43,922 nt of DNA from CAJBVG01 sp943371235. GTDB taxonomy: Bacteria; Bacteroidota; Bacteroidia; Sphingobacteriales; Sphingobacteriaceae. The stretch lies in assembly GCA_943371235.1 (NCBI GenBank), contig CALRTZ010000026.1, forward strand, positions 1-43,922, read 5' to 3'. Below, in pieces: positions 1 to 7,602 of the stretch. The position numbers and the translations under genes were made by a program. The stretch's first letter is position 1. Every line of letters starts with the position of its first letter. The notes under the pieces were generated by a model. It searched no databases and was not told the origin of the DNA. It saw only the letters and a list, made by a program, of their open reading frames with translations.

Positions 1-1
1 T

Positions 2-1372
2 ATCCCAATGGCTTTGAGTAATGGCGCAGGTGCCGAAGTACAAAGACCTTTGGCTACCGTTGTTATTGGGGGTTTGTTAACCGCCACTTTACTAACTTTA
101 TTTATACTTCCAGTATTGTACAAAATGTTCAGCAATTTTAAATCGAATACAAAAACAAATGCTACTATTATTTCGGCACTAATTTTTATGATGGTAGGCA
201 ACAACACATTTGCTCAAAGTTCTATTACATGGAACGATGCACGTGCTCGCCTATTGGAACAAAACTTAGTCATAAAAGCAAATAAAAATTATCAATCGAC
301 TGTACAAAAAAGCAAAGGTTTAGGATTTGAAATTCCGAAAACAGAATTGAGTGTGCAAAGTGGGCAATACAATAGCGGCGACCAAGACCGAGCTTACAGC
401 ATTATGCAGAGTTTCCATTTCCCTACATACTATGTAAACAATGTTAAGTATACAAATGCTCAGAAAGAGGTAGTAAAAGCAGAGCAAGAGTTAAAGAAAC
501 AAGAGCTCTTAGCCGATTTACATTTTCAATTTTATAGCATTCAATTGTTTTCTGAAAAAGAAAAATACTTAGCCGAACTTCAAGCTCAATTAAAAAATTT
601 GGAGAACAGTATTACACTACTTTTTGAAAAAGGGCAAATAAACAGGATGGAGAAATCGATGTTAGACAATGCACTCATCAACATACAAAAAGAAAAAAGC
701 TTGAACACTGCGGTATTAAATGCACATGTGCAAAAATTGAATTGGTTGCTATCTGCAAATAATCAATACACAAATGTAGAAGCAAGTCCTTTTTATGAAA
801 ATAAAGAAATGTATGTTGTTGATAAAACCTCGTACTTTATACAACGCTTAATGGCAGAGAATGAAATTCAAAAAAATGCATGGAAAACAGAGCGCAGTCG
901 CTTACTGCCAGATGTACGTATTGGCTATACAAACCAGAGCTTAACAGGCATTGTATACGATGGTAGAATTACCAGTACCAGCGATCGCTTTCAGTTTATT
1001 AATGCAGGTATTAACATCCCTATTTTTTATCAATCGCAACATGCTAAAAATAAAATAGCAAAAGCAAATTGGGAAAAAAGCATGGCAGAATTGACGTTCG
1101 AAAAAGATAAAAACAATTTAGAGAAACAACGATTGCTTTCTATTTACAAAGAAGAACAACAACTTTTACTGAAATACAAAAACAGTATTTTACCAGACAT
1201 GCAATTGGCTATCAATTCTTCTGTACAACAACTAGAAAAAGGAAGCATTAGTTATGCAGAATGGGCCATGTATATTAATCAGGTTATTAGCACGTATGAT
1301 GTGTACCAAGGTTTGTATATGCAGAGTTTGCAGGACTATACTGAATTGTTAATTGTGAATTGTGAATTGTAA
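2..1372 (+). CDS. CusA/CzcA-type RND metal efflux pump fused to TolC-like outer-membrane channel (5' end outside window)
   Basis: The frame is open to the left edge, so this is the C-terminal part of a longer gene. The first ~40 residues (AEVQRPLATV, then a hydrophobic helix ending in LPVLYKMF) match the last transmembrane helix of CusA/CzcA heavy-metal RND transporters. A short basic linker follows, then a second hydrophobic segment (about residues 50-65) ending TFAQ like a signal peptide, then ~390 residues of a TolC/outer-membrane efflux domain with long charged helices. Such RND-TolC fusions are known in Bacteroidota. The fused protein would join inner-membrane pump and outer-membrane duct, with the adaptor encoded next. 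The last nine codons and the stop lie inside a 7-bp repeat array, so the C-terminal residues LLIVNCEL are repeat-encoded. The metal substrate cannot be told from this part. Confidence 0.88.
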   Translation: MPMALSNGAGAEVQRPLATVVIGGLLTATLLTLFILPVLYKMFSNFKSNTKTNATIISALIFMMVGNNTFAQSSITWNDARARLLEQNLVIKANKNYQSTVQKSKGLGFEIPKTELSVQSGQYNSGDQDRAYSIMQSFHFPTYYVNNVKYTNAQKEVVKAEQELKKQELLADLHFQFYSIQLFSEKEKYLAELQAQLKNLENSITLLFEKGQINRMEKSMLDNALINIQKEKSLNTAVLNAHVQKLNWLLSANNQYTNVEASPFYENKEMYVVDKTSYFIQRLMAENEIQKNAWKTERSRLLPDVRIGYTNQSLTGIVYDGRITSTSDRFQFINAGINIPIFYQSQHAKNKIAKANWEKSMAELTFEKDKNNLEKQRLLSIYKEEQQLLLKYKNSILPDMQLAINSSVQQLEKGSISYAEWAMYINQVISTYDVYQGLYMQSLQDYTELLIVNCEL

Positions 1373-1376
1373 AATA
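1343..1376. repeat. 7-bp-period array, unit GAATTGT, overlapping the pump stop codon
   Basis: Four consecutive 7-mers (GAATTGT, TAATTGT, GAATTGT, GAATTGT) start at 1343, 1350, 1357 and 1364. The stop codon of the pump gene (1370-1372) lies in the array. It is followed directly by a second array with a different unit. Confidence 0.8.
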
Positions 1377-1425
1377 GTACGCTGTATGTTGTACAGTGTA
1401 CAGTGTACAACATACAGTGTACGTA
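1377..1425. repeat. 7-bp-period array, unit GTACAGT, with a 13-bp inverted repeat
   Basis: Seven 7-mers in phase (GTACGCT, GTATGTT, GTACAGT twice, GTACAAC, ATACAGT, GTACGTA). Positions 1382-1394 and 1405-1417 are perfect inverted repeats with a 10-nt loop, so a transcript would fold into a hairpin between the pump and adaptor genes. There is no T-run, so this is not a classical terminator. The same unit recurs at 21.16-21.19 kb. Confidence 0.8.
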
Positions 1426-1438
1426 ATAAATTAAAAAG

Positions 1439-2578
1439 ATGAAAAAGAATATTATATATATATTAATTACAAGCACAGTACTAATAGCTTGTAATGATAA
1501 AAAAGCTGCGGAGCAAGAAGTTTTAGCAGAAGAAAGTGCAACGCAAGAAATTGTGCTTACACAAAATCAATTAAAAAATATTGATTTGAGTTATATTAAT
1601 ATGGAGCAAAAAGGCATTGGTGCAATTATAAAAGCCAATGGCAGCATTGATGTACCGCCAGAGAGTATGGTTAGCATTTCTGCGCCAATGGGCGGCAATT
1701 TAAAATATACTCGATTACTGCCAGGACTTAAAGTAAAAAAAGGCGAAGTGTTGGCTATTGTAGAAGATCAGCAGTTTGTAGAATTAGGTAAAGAGTTTTT
1801 AACAACTAAAAATAAAGTAGAACTAAACAAAACAGATTTCCAGAAACAAAAGGAATTGTATGCACAAAAAGCAATTTCTGAAAAAGCGTATTTAGAAGCA
1901 AAGAGTGCATTGGAAATTCTCGATATTAACTTACAATCCTTATCAGAAAAATTAAAATTGATAGGCATAGATGCAAACAAATTGAGTGTCGACAAAATCT
2001 CTTCGAAGGTAAACATCCTCTCTCCTATTAACGGATATGTAGCAAAGGTAAATGTGAACGTGGGTAAATACTTATCGCCGAACGATATTTTGTTTGAATT
2101 AATAAATCCGGATGATATTCATTTAAACATTCAAATATTTCAACGCGACATTCCAAACTTGGCCATTGGTCAGCGGGTAATTACCTACACCAACGAACAC
2201 CCAGAAGTAAAATACAAAGCCGATATTATTTTAATTGGTCGCGGACTCAATGAAAACAAGGCGGTAGATGTGCATTGCCATTTCGAAAAACCGGACCACG
2301 ATTTAATACCGGGTATGTTTATGAATGTTGAAATAGAATCGAGTATTAAAAAAACATGGGTAATAAAAGAGAGTTCTGTTTTGCAGTTCGAAAATGCGAA
2401 CTACTTGGTAATTGCAAAAAACGATTCGACATTTGAATTGCTACAAGTAAAAACAGGCATCAAAGAAAAATCGGACATTGAAATTATCGATGTAGGCGAG
2501 GAATTAAAAAATGCGAAGGTTGTGGGAAACGGAGCGTATAAGATTTTGATGGCGATGAAGAATAAGAGTGAAGAGTAG
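1439..2578 (+). CDS. RND efflux periplasmic adaptor lipoprotein (CusB/HlyD family)
   Basis: The 379-residue product is the membrane-fusion protein that would bridge the RND pump and the outer-membrane channel encoded just upstream. It starts with a lipoprotein signal peptide with lipobox VLIAC (Cys about residue 18), so it should be anchored by lipid. A lipoyl/barrel-sandwich half-motif follows at about residues 85-105 (GLKVKKGEVL). A helical hairpin covers about 115-175, and the second lipoyl half lies at about 190-215 (SPINGYVAKVNVNVGKY). Beta-barrel and membrane-proximal domains make up the rest. The arrangement is typical of CusB/CzcB-type adaptors; I see no Cys/Met-rich stretch that would name the metal. 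The gene lies 66 bp after the pump on the same strand and is probably co-transcribed. A period-8 repeat array begins one base after its stop. Confidence 0.9.
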   Translation: MKKNIIYILITSTVLIACNDKKAAEQEVLAEESATQEIVLTQNQLKNIDLSYINMEQKGIGAIIKANGSIDVPPESMVSISAPMGGNLKYTRLLPGLKVKKGEVLAIVEDQQFVELGKEFLTTKNKVELNKTDFQKQKELYAQKAISEKAYLEAKSALEILDINLQSLSEKLKLIGIDANKLSVDKISSKVNILSPINGYVAKVNVNVGKYLSPNDILFELINPDDIHLNIQIFQRDIPNLAIGQRVITYTNEHPEVKYKADIILIGRGLNENKAVDVHCHFEKPDHDLIPGMFMNVEIESSIKKTWVIKESSVLQFENANYLVIAKNDSTFELLQVKTGIKEKSDIEIIDVGEELKNAKVVGNGAYKILMAMKNKSEE

Positions 2579-2579
2579 A

Positions 2580-2619
2580 TAGTGTGCTAGTGTGTTCGTA
2601 TGCTAGTGTGCTAGTGGGG
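2580..2619. repeat. 8-bp-period array, unit TAGTGTGC
   Basis: Five 8-mers in exact phase (TAGTGTGC, TAGTGTGT, TCGTATGC, TAGTGTGC, TAGTGGGG), starting one base after the stop codon of the adaptor gene. The same unit recurs at 3.03, 4.08 and 7.60 kb. Confidence 0.8.
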
Positions 2620-2661
2620 AAGATTGTTAGAATATTCATGATTAATCACACTTTTAAAGCC

Positions 2662-2691
2662 TTTAATTAAACACAATTTTTACTACATTTA
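2662..2691 (+). promoter_or_regulatory. Possible Bacteroidota-type promoter for the DUF3467 gene
   Basis: TACATTTA at 2684-2691 is one mismatch from the TAnnTTTG -7 consensus. A weak TTTA lies about 19 bp upstream in the place of the -33 TTTG element. The predicted leader is short, with the start codon at 2720. This is a pattern call only. Confidence 0.35.
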
Positions 2692-2719
2692 CTTATTAAA
2701 TAAATCTGAATTACAAAAA

Positions 2720-3028
2720 ATGGAAAATCAAATAGATCAAAATCAACTCAACATAGAGTTAAGCGAAGAAATTGCAGAAGGAACTTACTCGAACCTTGCA
2801 ATTATTACACATTCAAGCGCAGAGTTTATCATCGATTTTATTCGCATGATGCCAGGTGTTCCGAAAGCGAAAGTAAAATCGAGAATTATTCTTACTCCTC
2901 AACATGCAAAACGTTTGTTGGCCGCTATTTCAGATAACGTACGCAAATACGAAGATGCAAACGGTAAAATAAAATTAGAAGAACAAGCGTTTCCGATGAA
3001 TTTCGGGGGGCCCACAGCACAAGCTTAG
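2720..3028 (+). CDS. DUF3467 domain-containing protein
   Basis: This 102-residue acidic protein matches the DUF3467 family through its core: EGTYSNLAIITHSSAEFIID, the DFIRMMPGVPKAKVKSRI stretch, and LTPQHAKRLLAAI at about residues 60-72. DUF3467 is a small single-domain family of unknown biochemical function that is widespread in Bacteroidota. From memory it is often encoded directly after rpoC. Here it stands on the opposite strand, about 4.6 kb beyond the rpoC stop, with the porin and the T9SS protein between, so the link to rpoC seems broken. It has no signal peptide or membrane segment, so a cytoplasmic location is likely. Its stop codon adjoins another 8-bp repeat array. Confidence 0.85.
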   Translation: MENQIDQNQLNIELSEEIAEGTYSNLAIITHSSAEFIIDFIRMMPGVPKAKVKSRIILTPQHAKRLLAAISDNVRKYEDANGKIKLEEQAFPMNFGGPTAQA

Positions 3029-3029
3029 T

Positions 3030-3076
3030 TAGTGTGCTAATGTGATAGTATGCTAGTGTGCTAATGGATGGAAGAG
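3030..3076. repeat. 8-bp-period array, unit TAGTGTGC
   Basis: Five 8-mers in phase from 3030 (TAGTGTGC, TAATGTGA, TAGTATGC, TAGTGTGC, TAATGGAT), then one out-of-phase copy ending near 3076. It begins one base after the DUF3467 stop codon. Confidence 0.75.
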
Positions 3077-3173
3077 TGTGCTAAATTTATAATTAGCCTA
3101 TTAAAGTAGGTTTTAAAATTTAACAAATTATCAAATAAGAAAATCGAAGCACCACTATTAGCTAATTCACCTT

Positions 3174-3806
3174 ATGTTTAGAATAACCATATTAATCCTA
3201 TCTCTATCGGCATTGTTTTTTTCTTGCGAGAAAAACAGTGCTTCATTGGAGGCATTTAGTGGAAATGAATTAGATAGTGTTACACTGTTTAGCACAAGAA
3301 GCGCTGGAGATACTTTTATCGTTAGTACTTCAAAATTTAATTATGCCAACAACAAAAATACTATGATTTCTAAGCATCTTATTTTCGATACTATTACCAA
3401 TCAATACATACTCAGTTCCGAAAAAACTATTGACATTGAAGATAAAAAAGAAACAATTGTATTTACCTATGCAAATGGCAAAACAGAAACATATGAATAC
3501 GAATTCGACTTCAATAATTTTCTTAGGTCGAGAACAATAACTAATAACATAGATGATTATAACTATAGCAGTACATTTATCTATTCTGCTAATCGTCAAT
3601 TATACCAAGCCATACACACAAGTAGGCGTACCCTTAATAATGAACTACAAAACACTAAACACACCTATACTTACTTCTGGGAAAATGAAAATATTAAAAA
3701 AGTAAATTGTGAGGATATCGATTTAATTACTTCCATAAAAAATACTTACACGATACTTTATAAATACAACACTAAATTAAATCCACTAAACCATCATTAC
3801 GAATAA
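3174..3806 (+). CDS. Lipoprotein of unknown function, probably truncated by an in-frame stop
   Basis: The 210-residue product starts with a lipoprotein signal peptide (lipobox LFFSC, Cys at residue 18). The rest is rich in Asn, Thr and Tyr with alternating beta-strand character and YTYFWENENIKK-like motifs, as in the wide group of Bacteroidota lipoproteins that includes DUF4595. I do not recognise a defined function. The reading frame stops at TAA (3804-3806) after LNPLNHHYE and then continues in the same frame for 62 more codons of similar composition. The natural protein was therefore probably about 273 residues long, and this is a shortened product or a pseudogene. Sequencing error and stop-codon readthrough are the alternatives. 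Confidence 0.6.
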   Translation: MFRITILILSLSALFFSCEKNSASLEAFSGNELDSVTLFSTRSAGDTFIVSTSKFNYANNKNTMISKHLIFDTITNQYILSSEKTIDIEDKKETIVFTYANGKTETYEYEFDFNNFLRSRTITNNIDDYNYSSTFIYSANRQLYQAIHTSRRTLNNELQNTKHTYTYFWENENIKKVNCEDIDLITSIKNTYTILYKYNTKLNPLNHHYE

Positions 3807-3995
3807 AATTATAATTTTAGTTACGAGCGACTTGGTAAAGCATGTAAAAATTTGGTTTCGAGTATAGAATATACAGATCAAATCCATCAATATAAATACG
3901 AACAAGACACTGCTAAAAATAGAATCAAAATAGAACAATCGAGTACGCTTTTTGGCGAAATTTCTATTTCAGAAAATTTCTACACCGATAACTAA
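3807..3995 (+). pseudogene. In-frame 3' remnant of the lipoprotein gene after a premature stop
   Basis: Immediately after the TAA at 3804-3806 the same frame stays open for 62 codons, encoding NYNFSYERLGKACKNL... and ...SENFYTDN, and ends at TAA 3993-3995. There is no start codon suited to separate expression. Codon use and residue composition are those of the preceding lipoprotein, which argues for one ancestral gene interrupted by a point nonsense change rather than a frameshift. Confidence 0.6.
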
Positions 3996-4076
3996 TATCC
4001 AATTATTATATAGAAAATTTATCCCTCAAAAAAACTATCAGAAACCCAATAGCAAATACCCCATTCTAAGCACCAC

Positions 4077-4113
4077 CATTAGCACACTAGCATATTAGCA
4101 CACTAGCACACTA
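4077..4113. repeat. 8-bp-period array, unit CACTAGCA, containing the porin stop codon
   Basis: Units CATTAGCA, CACTAGCA, TATTAGCA, CACTAGCA and CACTAAAA start every 8 bp from 4077. The porin stop codon (4111-4113, minus strand) is part of the last unit. This is the reverse complement of the 2.58 and 3.03 kb unit, so all read GCTAGTGTG-like downstream of a plus-strand gene and complementary downstream of a minus-strand gene. Confidence 0.8.
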
Positions 4114-5322
4114 AAAATTAATCTGTGCTTGCAACCTCAGCAAATTGCCTTGTTGTAAATTGTCTTGCAATTTAAAATCTTCGAATCGTCTTTTAGAAAT
4201 GGTATACATCGTTACTAATTCGAAGGTTGGATTGGGTTGCCACTCTACTCCTATTTCTAATTCATCAACATTATAACTACGTGCATCTAACTCATGTTTT
4301 TTGCCACCATCATAATGCTGAAACCTGGTGAATGGAATGAAGATTTGATTTTTATATCGAGCTAAATAAGAAAAGGTAATATAGCCCCCACTTAATTTTT
4401 GCACTTCAATAGAATCTGTCGCTTTGTTAAACTCCGGTCCTTCGCCAAGGTTATATTCTGCTTGTATTCCGAAAGGTTTAGGATATAAAATAAAAGAGGC
4501 AGCAACTCTTCTATCTGTATAATTCCTGTCTTTTAACACACCCACTGTACTCGATACCTGATCGGCAGTTACTACATATTTACCTGTGTATGCTTGTAAT
4601 GATGCTTCTATAATTTGCGAACCCATTTCAAACGGATAGGTAATACGCGATACAATATGTGGTTCGTTATTTTGCTCTGGCTTATTGGCCGTTTGCCCAT
4701 TGTAAAAACCAAATGCAAAAATTCCATAATCACCAGATCCTTTTAATCCATCACGTACTAAAGCAGAAAATAATTTACGCTTGCTTTCTGGCGCCCAGTA
4801 AAAAAATGCTCCTAAATCTCGTTCATTACTTAAAGGACTATTTAATGCATCATTACGATCCAATGGCAAACGATTCTGACTCGATTGCATATTTTCAAAT
4901 CCGAAAGGAACTTTACTTTGACCTAACCTCAATCGAAATTCATTCTTATCATCAAAACCTACATCAAAATATGCATCACGTATTTGTCCGAAGTGTAAAC
5001 CTGTAGAAGAAGCGGAACTTGCAAAATCAGGCTGAACATAAAAATATACACGCTTAGAAATTTGTCCGAAGAAAATAATTCGCATACGACGCATAAAAAA
5101 ACCACCGTTCTCTCCCCAACTCCTATCACACTGCTCACACTTTAATTGTGCATTGGTTTCTAACAAACGGTTGTACCTAACTTGAGTATAGCCACGTATA
5201 GAAATACTTTCGTACCATGCTTTCGACTTCTTAGCATCTGCTAAAGAAACACCAGTTTGTGCATACACTTGTGAGGTAGCAATTAAAATAATTACAAGTA
5301 AAAGTGATTTTAAATGACGCAT
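4111..5322 (-). CDS. Outer-membrane porin, phosphate-selective porin O/P family
   Basis: The 403-residue protein has a Sec signal peptide (about residues 1-21, ending VYAQ). It then has a beta-rich barrel resembling the porin O/P family, with the typical start ISIRGYTQVRYNRL, the block FMRRMRIIFFGQISKRVYF and barrel strands to the final aromatic QAQINF. A CxxC pair (C62, C65) sits in the N-terminal part after LETNAQLK. Family members form outer-membrane channels for phosphate or polyphosphate, but porin O/P homologues in Bacteroidota have mixed substrates, so specificity is inferred. Upstream lies a promoter-like region with four exactly 11-bp-spaced GTTAA boxes like a Pho-type operator. It is transcribed alone: the gene beyond it faces the other way, and its stop lies in a repeat array. 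Confidence 0.85.
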   Translation of the reverse strand: MRHLKSLLLVIILIATSQVYAQTGVSLADAKKSKAWYESISIRGYTQVRYNRLLETNAQLKCEQCDRSWGENGGFFMRRMRIIFFGQISKRVYFYVQPDFASSASSTGLHFGQIRDAYFDVGFDDKNEFRLRLGQSKVPFGFENMQSSQNRLPLDRNDALNSPLSNERDLGAFFYWAPESKRKLFSALVRDGLKGSGDYGIFAFGFYNGQTANKPEQNNEPHIVSRITYPFEMGSQIIEASLQAYTGKYVVTADQVSSTVGVLKDRNYTDRRVAASFILYPKPFGIQAEYNLGEGPEFNKATDSIEVQKLSGGYITFSYLARYKNQIFIPFTRFQHYDGGKKHELDARSYNVDELEIGVEWQPNPTFELVTMYTISKRRFEDFKLQDNLQQGNLLRLQAQINF

Positions 5323-5396
5323 CGTATATTAACTTTTTGTGCAGTTAATATTAAGTACTTAACAATTAAGTGATGTTACTTTAATATTAACACGCA

Positions 5397-5468
5397 CAAA
5401 ATTAACACTAAATTAATATTGACCAATGGATTAACGGATTAGTAACGAAAAGTTAACATTAAATTAAC
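5397..5468 (-). promoter_or_regulatory. Porin promoter with four 11-bp-spaced GTTAA boxes (candidate Pho-type operator)
   Basis: On the minus strand, boxes beginning GTTAAT, GTTAAC, GTTACT and GTTAAT start at 5468, 5457, 5446 and 5435, each exactly 11 bp apart. A possible -33 TTGG follows, and 18 bp further is TAATTTTG (5404-5397), which fits the TAnnTTTG -7 element. Tandem 11-bp direct repeats next to the promoter are the binding pattern of PhoB/OmpR-type activators. The gene driven encodes a porin of the phosphate-selective family. The boxes are seen; the regulator is inferred. Confidence 0.6.
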
Positions 5469-5487
5469 ATGCTAATATGTTTGTGTC

Positions 5488-7452
5488 CTAGTTCGCCTTT
5501 ATCATCTTCATAATAGAACTATTGCCATCTACCAATAATCGTATAAAGTATACTCCAGGGCTTTTTATTTCCTCGTTTTGGTAGTTGACTTTATATTTAC
5601 CTGCTTGCTGTGGTATCCCATTTATGAGTGTAGCTACTTTTCTGCCTAATTCATCATAAACTTCAAGATTTACAGATTCGGCTGCTTCCAACAATATATA
5701 GGTTATGTTAGTATTTCCAATGAATGGATTTGGAGCTATTTTTAGGTTTCGAGAATTTAGCACATTCGATTCGTTAAGTCCAATAGATACAACTTCTATG
5801 CTATCTATAACTGTATTTCTACAACCCGTAACTACATTCGTTACCGTAAGCGTAACGATATAAGTTCCTTTGGCACTAAACTCATGTATTGGATTAACTA
5901 AAGCAGAAGAGTTAGATGCACTGTTAGGATCGCCAAAATCCCAAGCGTATGTTTGATCAACTTGTTGAATCGCTTCGAACTGAACCGTTAAACCAAGCGT
6001 TCCTTGGTTTGTAAAACTTGCATTAGGTAAAGCTTTGTTAGTTACAATAATTTCATCAGAAGAAACACAAGCATTGGCATTAGTTACATTTACAGAATAA
6101 GTCCCGGCAGCGTTTACCTTAATTGTTTGTGTAGTTTCACCAGTGTTCCACAAATAAGCAGAACCAATATTACCGGCATCGAGTACAACCGTATCACTTA
6201 AACAAATGTCTAAATCGTTTCCTAAGTTTACGCTTGGTAAAGAATTAAATGAAACTTGTACAGTATCACTAGCCGAGCATGTATTTTGCGTTACATTCAC
6301 AACATAATCGCCTGCAGTACTTACTTGTATAGTTTGAGTAGTTGCACCTGTGCTCCACAAATAAGTAGCACCAGGGTTGCCTGCATCTAAGGTAACTGGT
6401 GTACCCGCACAAACAGAAATATTTGCTCCTAAACTCACAACAGGTTTTGGAACACTTGTTACTAACAATGTATCTCTTGCATCGCAACCTTGTGTATTCG
6501 TTACTTTTACACTATATATTCCGGGGCTTGAAACAGTAATGGTTTGAGTAGTTGCACCTGTGCTCCAAAGATAGGTAGAACCGACATTACCAGCATCTAG
6601 CGTGATGGTATTACCTACACATAAATTTCTATCAGCCAATGATAAGTTTATTGGCGGCGCCAATGATAGTTGAATCGAATCCGAGGCTGATGCTCCGCCA
6701 GTATTTGTTACTACTACTTTGTATTTACCCGCTAGTGTTGCCGTAACTGTTCTTGTAGTAGCTATCTGCACATTATCTTTTGTCCAACGATACGTTGATC
6801 CTGGATTTCCAGCATCTAAAATTTTTGATGAGCCGTTGCAAATAATTCCTGATGGACCACCTATATTAACTATAGGTGCTTGTACTTTCTCGTTCACAAT
6901 AAAAGTAGATTTAAAAATACTATCACCAGAAGTCCCACCATTTCCATTTGCATGATTAAATACACCATAAAAAGTAACACTTCCAGAACCTGTACTCGGT
7001 GCAACCCAATTAAACGACCAGGATTTTACACCATTAGAGCCCGTAATACCCGATGAGTTATGTGTTAAATATTTTCCTGCTCCTGTTAGTTTCGTACCAG
7101 CATTTGTAGCAATCATAGTCCCAACCAAAACACCAGCATTTGTTTGGGGAGATATTTGAAAACCAAACGTATTTCTGCTTGGAATCGAACGCGCCGTTGC
7201 TGTAATCGTATAGGTTGTACCAGGCACGTACCCATCACTTGGAATGTTAGAAGTAAAAACATTTGATTTTATTCCAACGGTAATTCCAGAATGGCATCCC
7301 GAAACGGCACAAGTATTCCCAGCATCGCCTGGAGAACCAGAAAATCCATTGGGTGCTCCACTAGAATTCGTGTGTCCATTGTTGAATATAGCCCCTACGA
7401 ATATAGTTATTAGTGTTATCGTAAGACTTAAAGCTATTATTTTCCTTCTCAT
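5488..7452 (-). CDS. T9SS-exported surface protein with choice-of-anchor V-like, Ig-like and PKD domains
   Basis: I chose the start at 7452 (MRRKIIALSL), which begins a clean signal peptide; an in-frame ATG at 7515 would put 21 hydrophilic residues before it. The mature N-terminus (SSGAPNGFSGSPGDAG, then CAVSGCHSG) resembles the choice-of-anchor V / Reelin-like domain, including a C-x4-CH group. Several Ig-like repeats follow, recognisable by the recurring phrases LDAGN, YLWSTGATTQTI and YSVKVTN. A PKD domain with YAWDFGD comes next, then a type A T9SS sorting domain at the end (PNPFIGNTNI, GVYFIRLLVDG). It should cross the outer membrane and be cleaved and attached or released by the type IX system. 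Its role is unknown; adhesion or matrix binding fits the domains. A strong terminator (7553-7582) separates it from rpoC. Confidence 0.82.
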   Translation of the reverse strand: MRRKIIALSLTITLITIFVGAIFNNGHTNSSGAPNGFSGSPGDAGNTCAVSGCHSGITVGIKSNVFTSNIPSDGYVPGTTYTITATARSIPSRNTFGFQISPQTNAGVLVGTMIATNAGTKLTGAGKYLTHNSSGITGSNGVKSWSFNWVAPSTGSGSVTFYGVFNHANGNGGTSGDSIFKSTFIVNEKVQAPIVNIGGPSGIICNGSSKILDAGNPGSTYRWTKDNVQIATTRTVTATLAGKYKVVVTNTGGASASDSIQLSLAPPINLSLADRNLCVGNTITLDAGNVGSTYLWSTGATTQTITVSSPGIYSVKVTNTQGCDARDTLLVTSVPKPVVSLGANISVCAGTPVTLDAGNPGATYLWSTGATTQTIQVSTAGDYVVNVTQNTCSASDTVQVSFNSLPSVNLGNDLDICLSDTVVLDAGNIGSAYLWNTGETTQTIKVNAAGTYSVNVTNANACVSSDEIIVTNKALPNASFTNQGTLGLTVQFEAIQQVDQTYAWDFGDPNSASNSSALVNPIHEFSAKGTYIVTLTVTNVVTGCRNTVIDSIEVVSIGLNESNVLNSRNLKIAPNPFIGNTNITYILLEAAESVNLEVYDELGRKVATLINGIPQQAGKYKVNYQNEEIKSPGVYFIRLLVDGNSSIMKMIKAN

Positions 7453-7552
7453 AGTGTTTATGATTAATAATCTACACAAATTCATTTCAAAAATAATGCC
7501 GAATTTACATTTCAATTATCAACCAGAAACAAAAAAAATTCTCTAAACAAAA

Positions 7553-7582
7553 AAAAGCCTCCCGGATATCCGAGAGGCTTTT
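7553..7582 (-). terminator. Intrinsic terminator after rpoC
   Basis: A near-perfect 15-bp inverted repeat (AAAAGCCTCCCGGAT with its partner 7568-7582, one mismatch) is followed on the minus strand by a run of T (complement of the A-run 7549-7556). It lies 58 bp beyond the rpoC stop. The A/T flanks on both sides make it potentially bidirectional. Confidence 0.85.
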
Positions 7583-7602
7583 AAATTTGTATTCAGTTCC
7601 CT

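Noticed and set aside
1343..1425. Arrays read as CRISPR repeats
   Set aside because: Units are 7 bp with no spacers, no repeat length of 24-40 bp and no cas genes in the window.
1768..2016. Small minus-strand frame inside the adaptor gene, and similar ones at 3330-3599, 4659-5006 and 19449-19889
   Set aside because: All are opposite strongly supported genes and show no independent coding evidence.
3804..3806. Alternative genetic code as explanation for the internal TAA
   Set aside because: TAA serves as normal stop for several genes in the window, so a local point change is far simpler.
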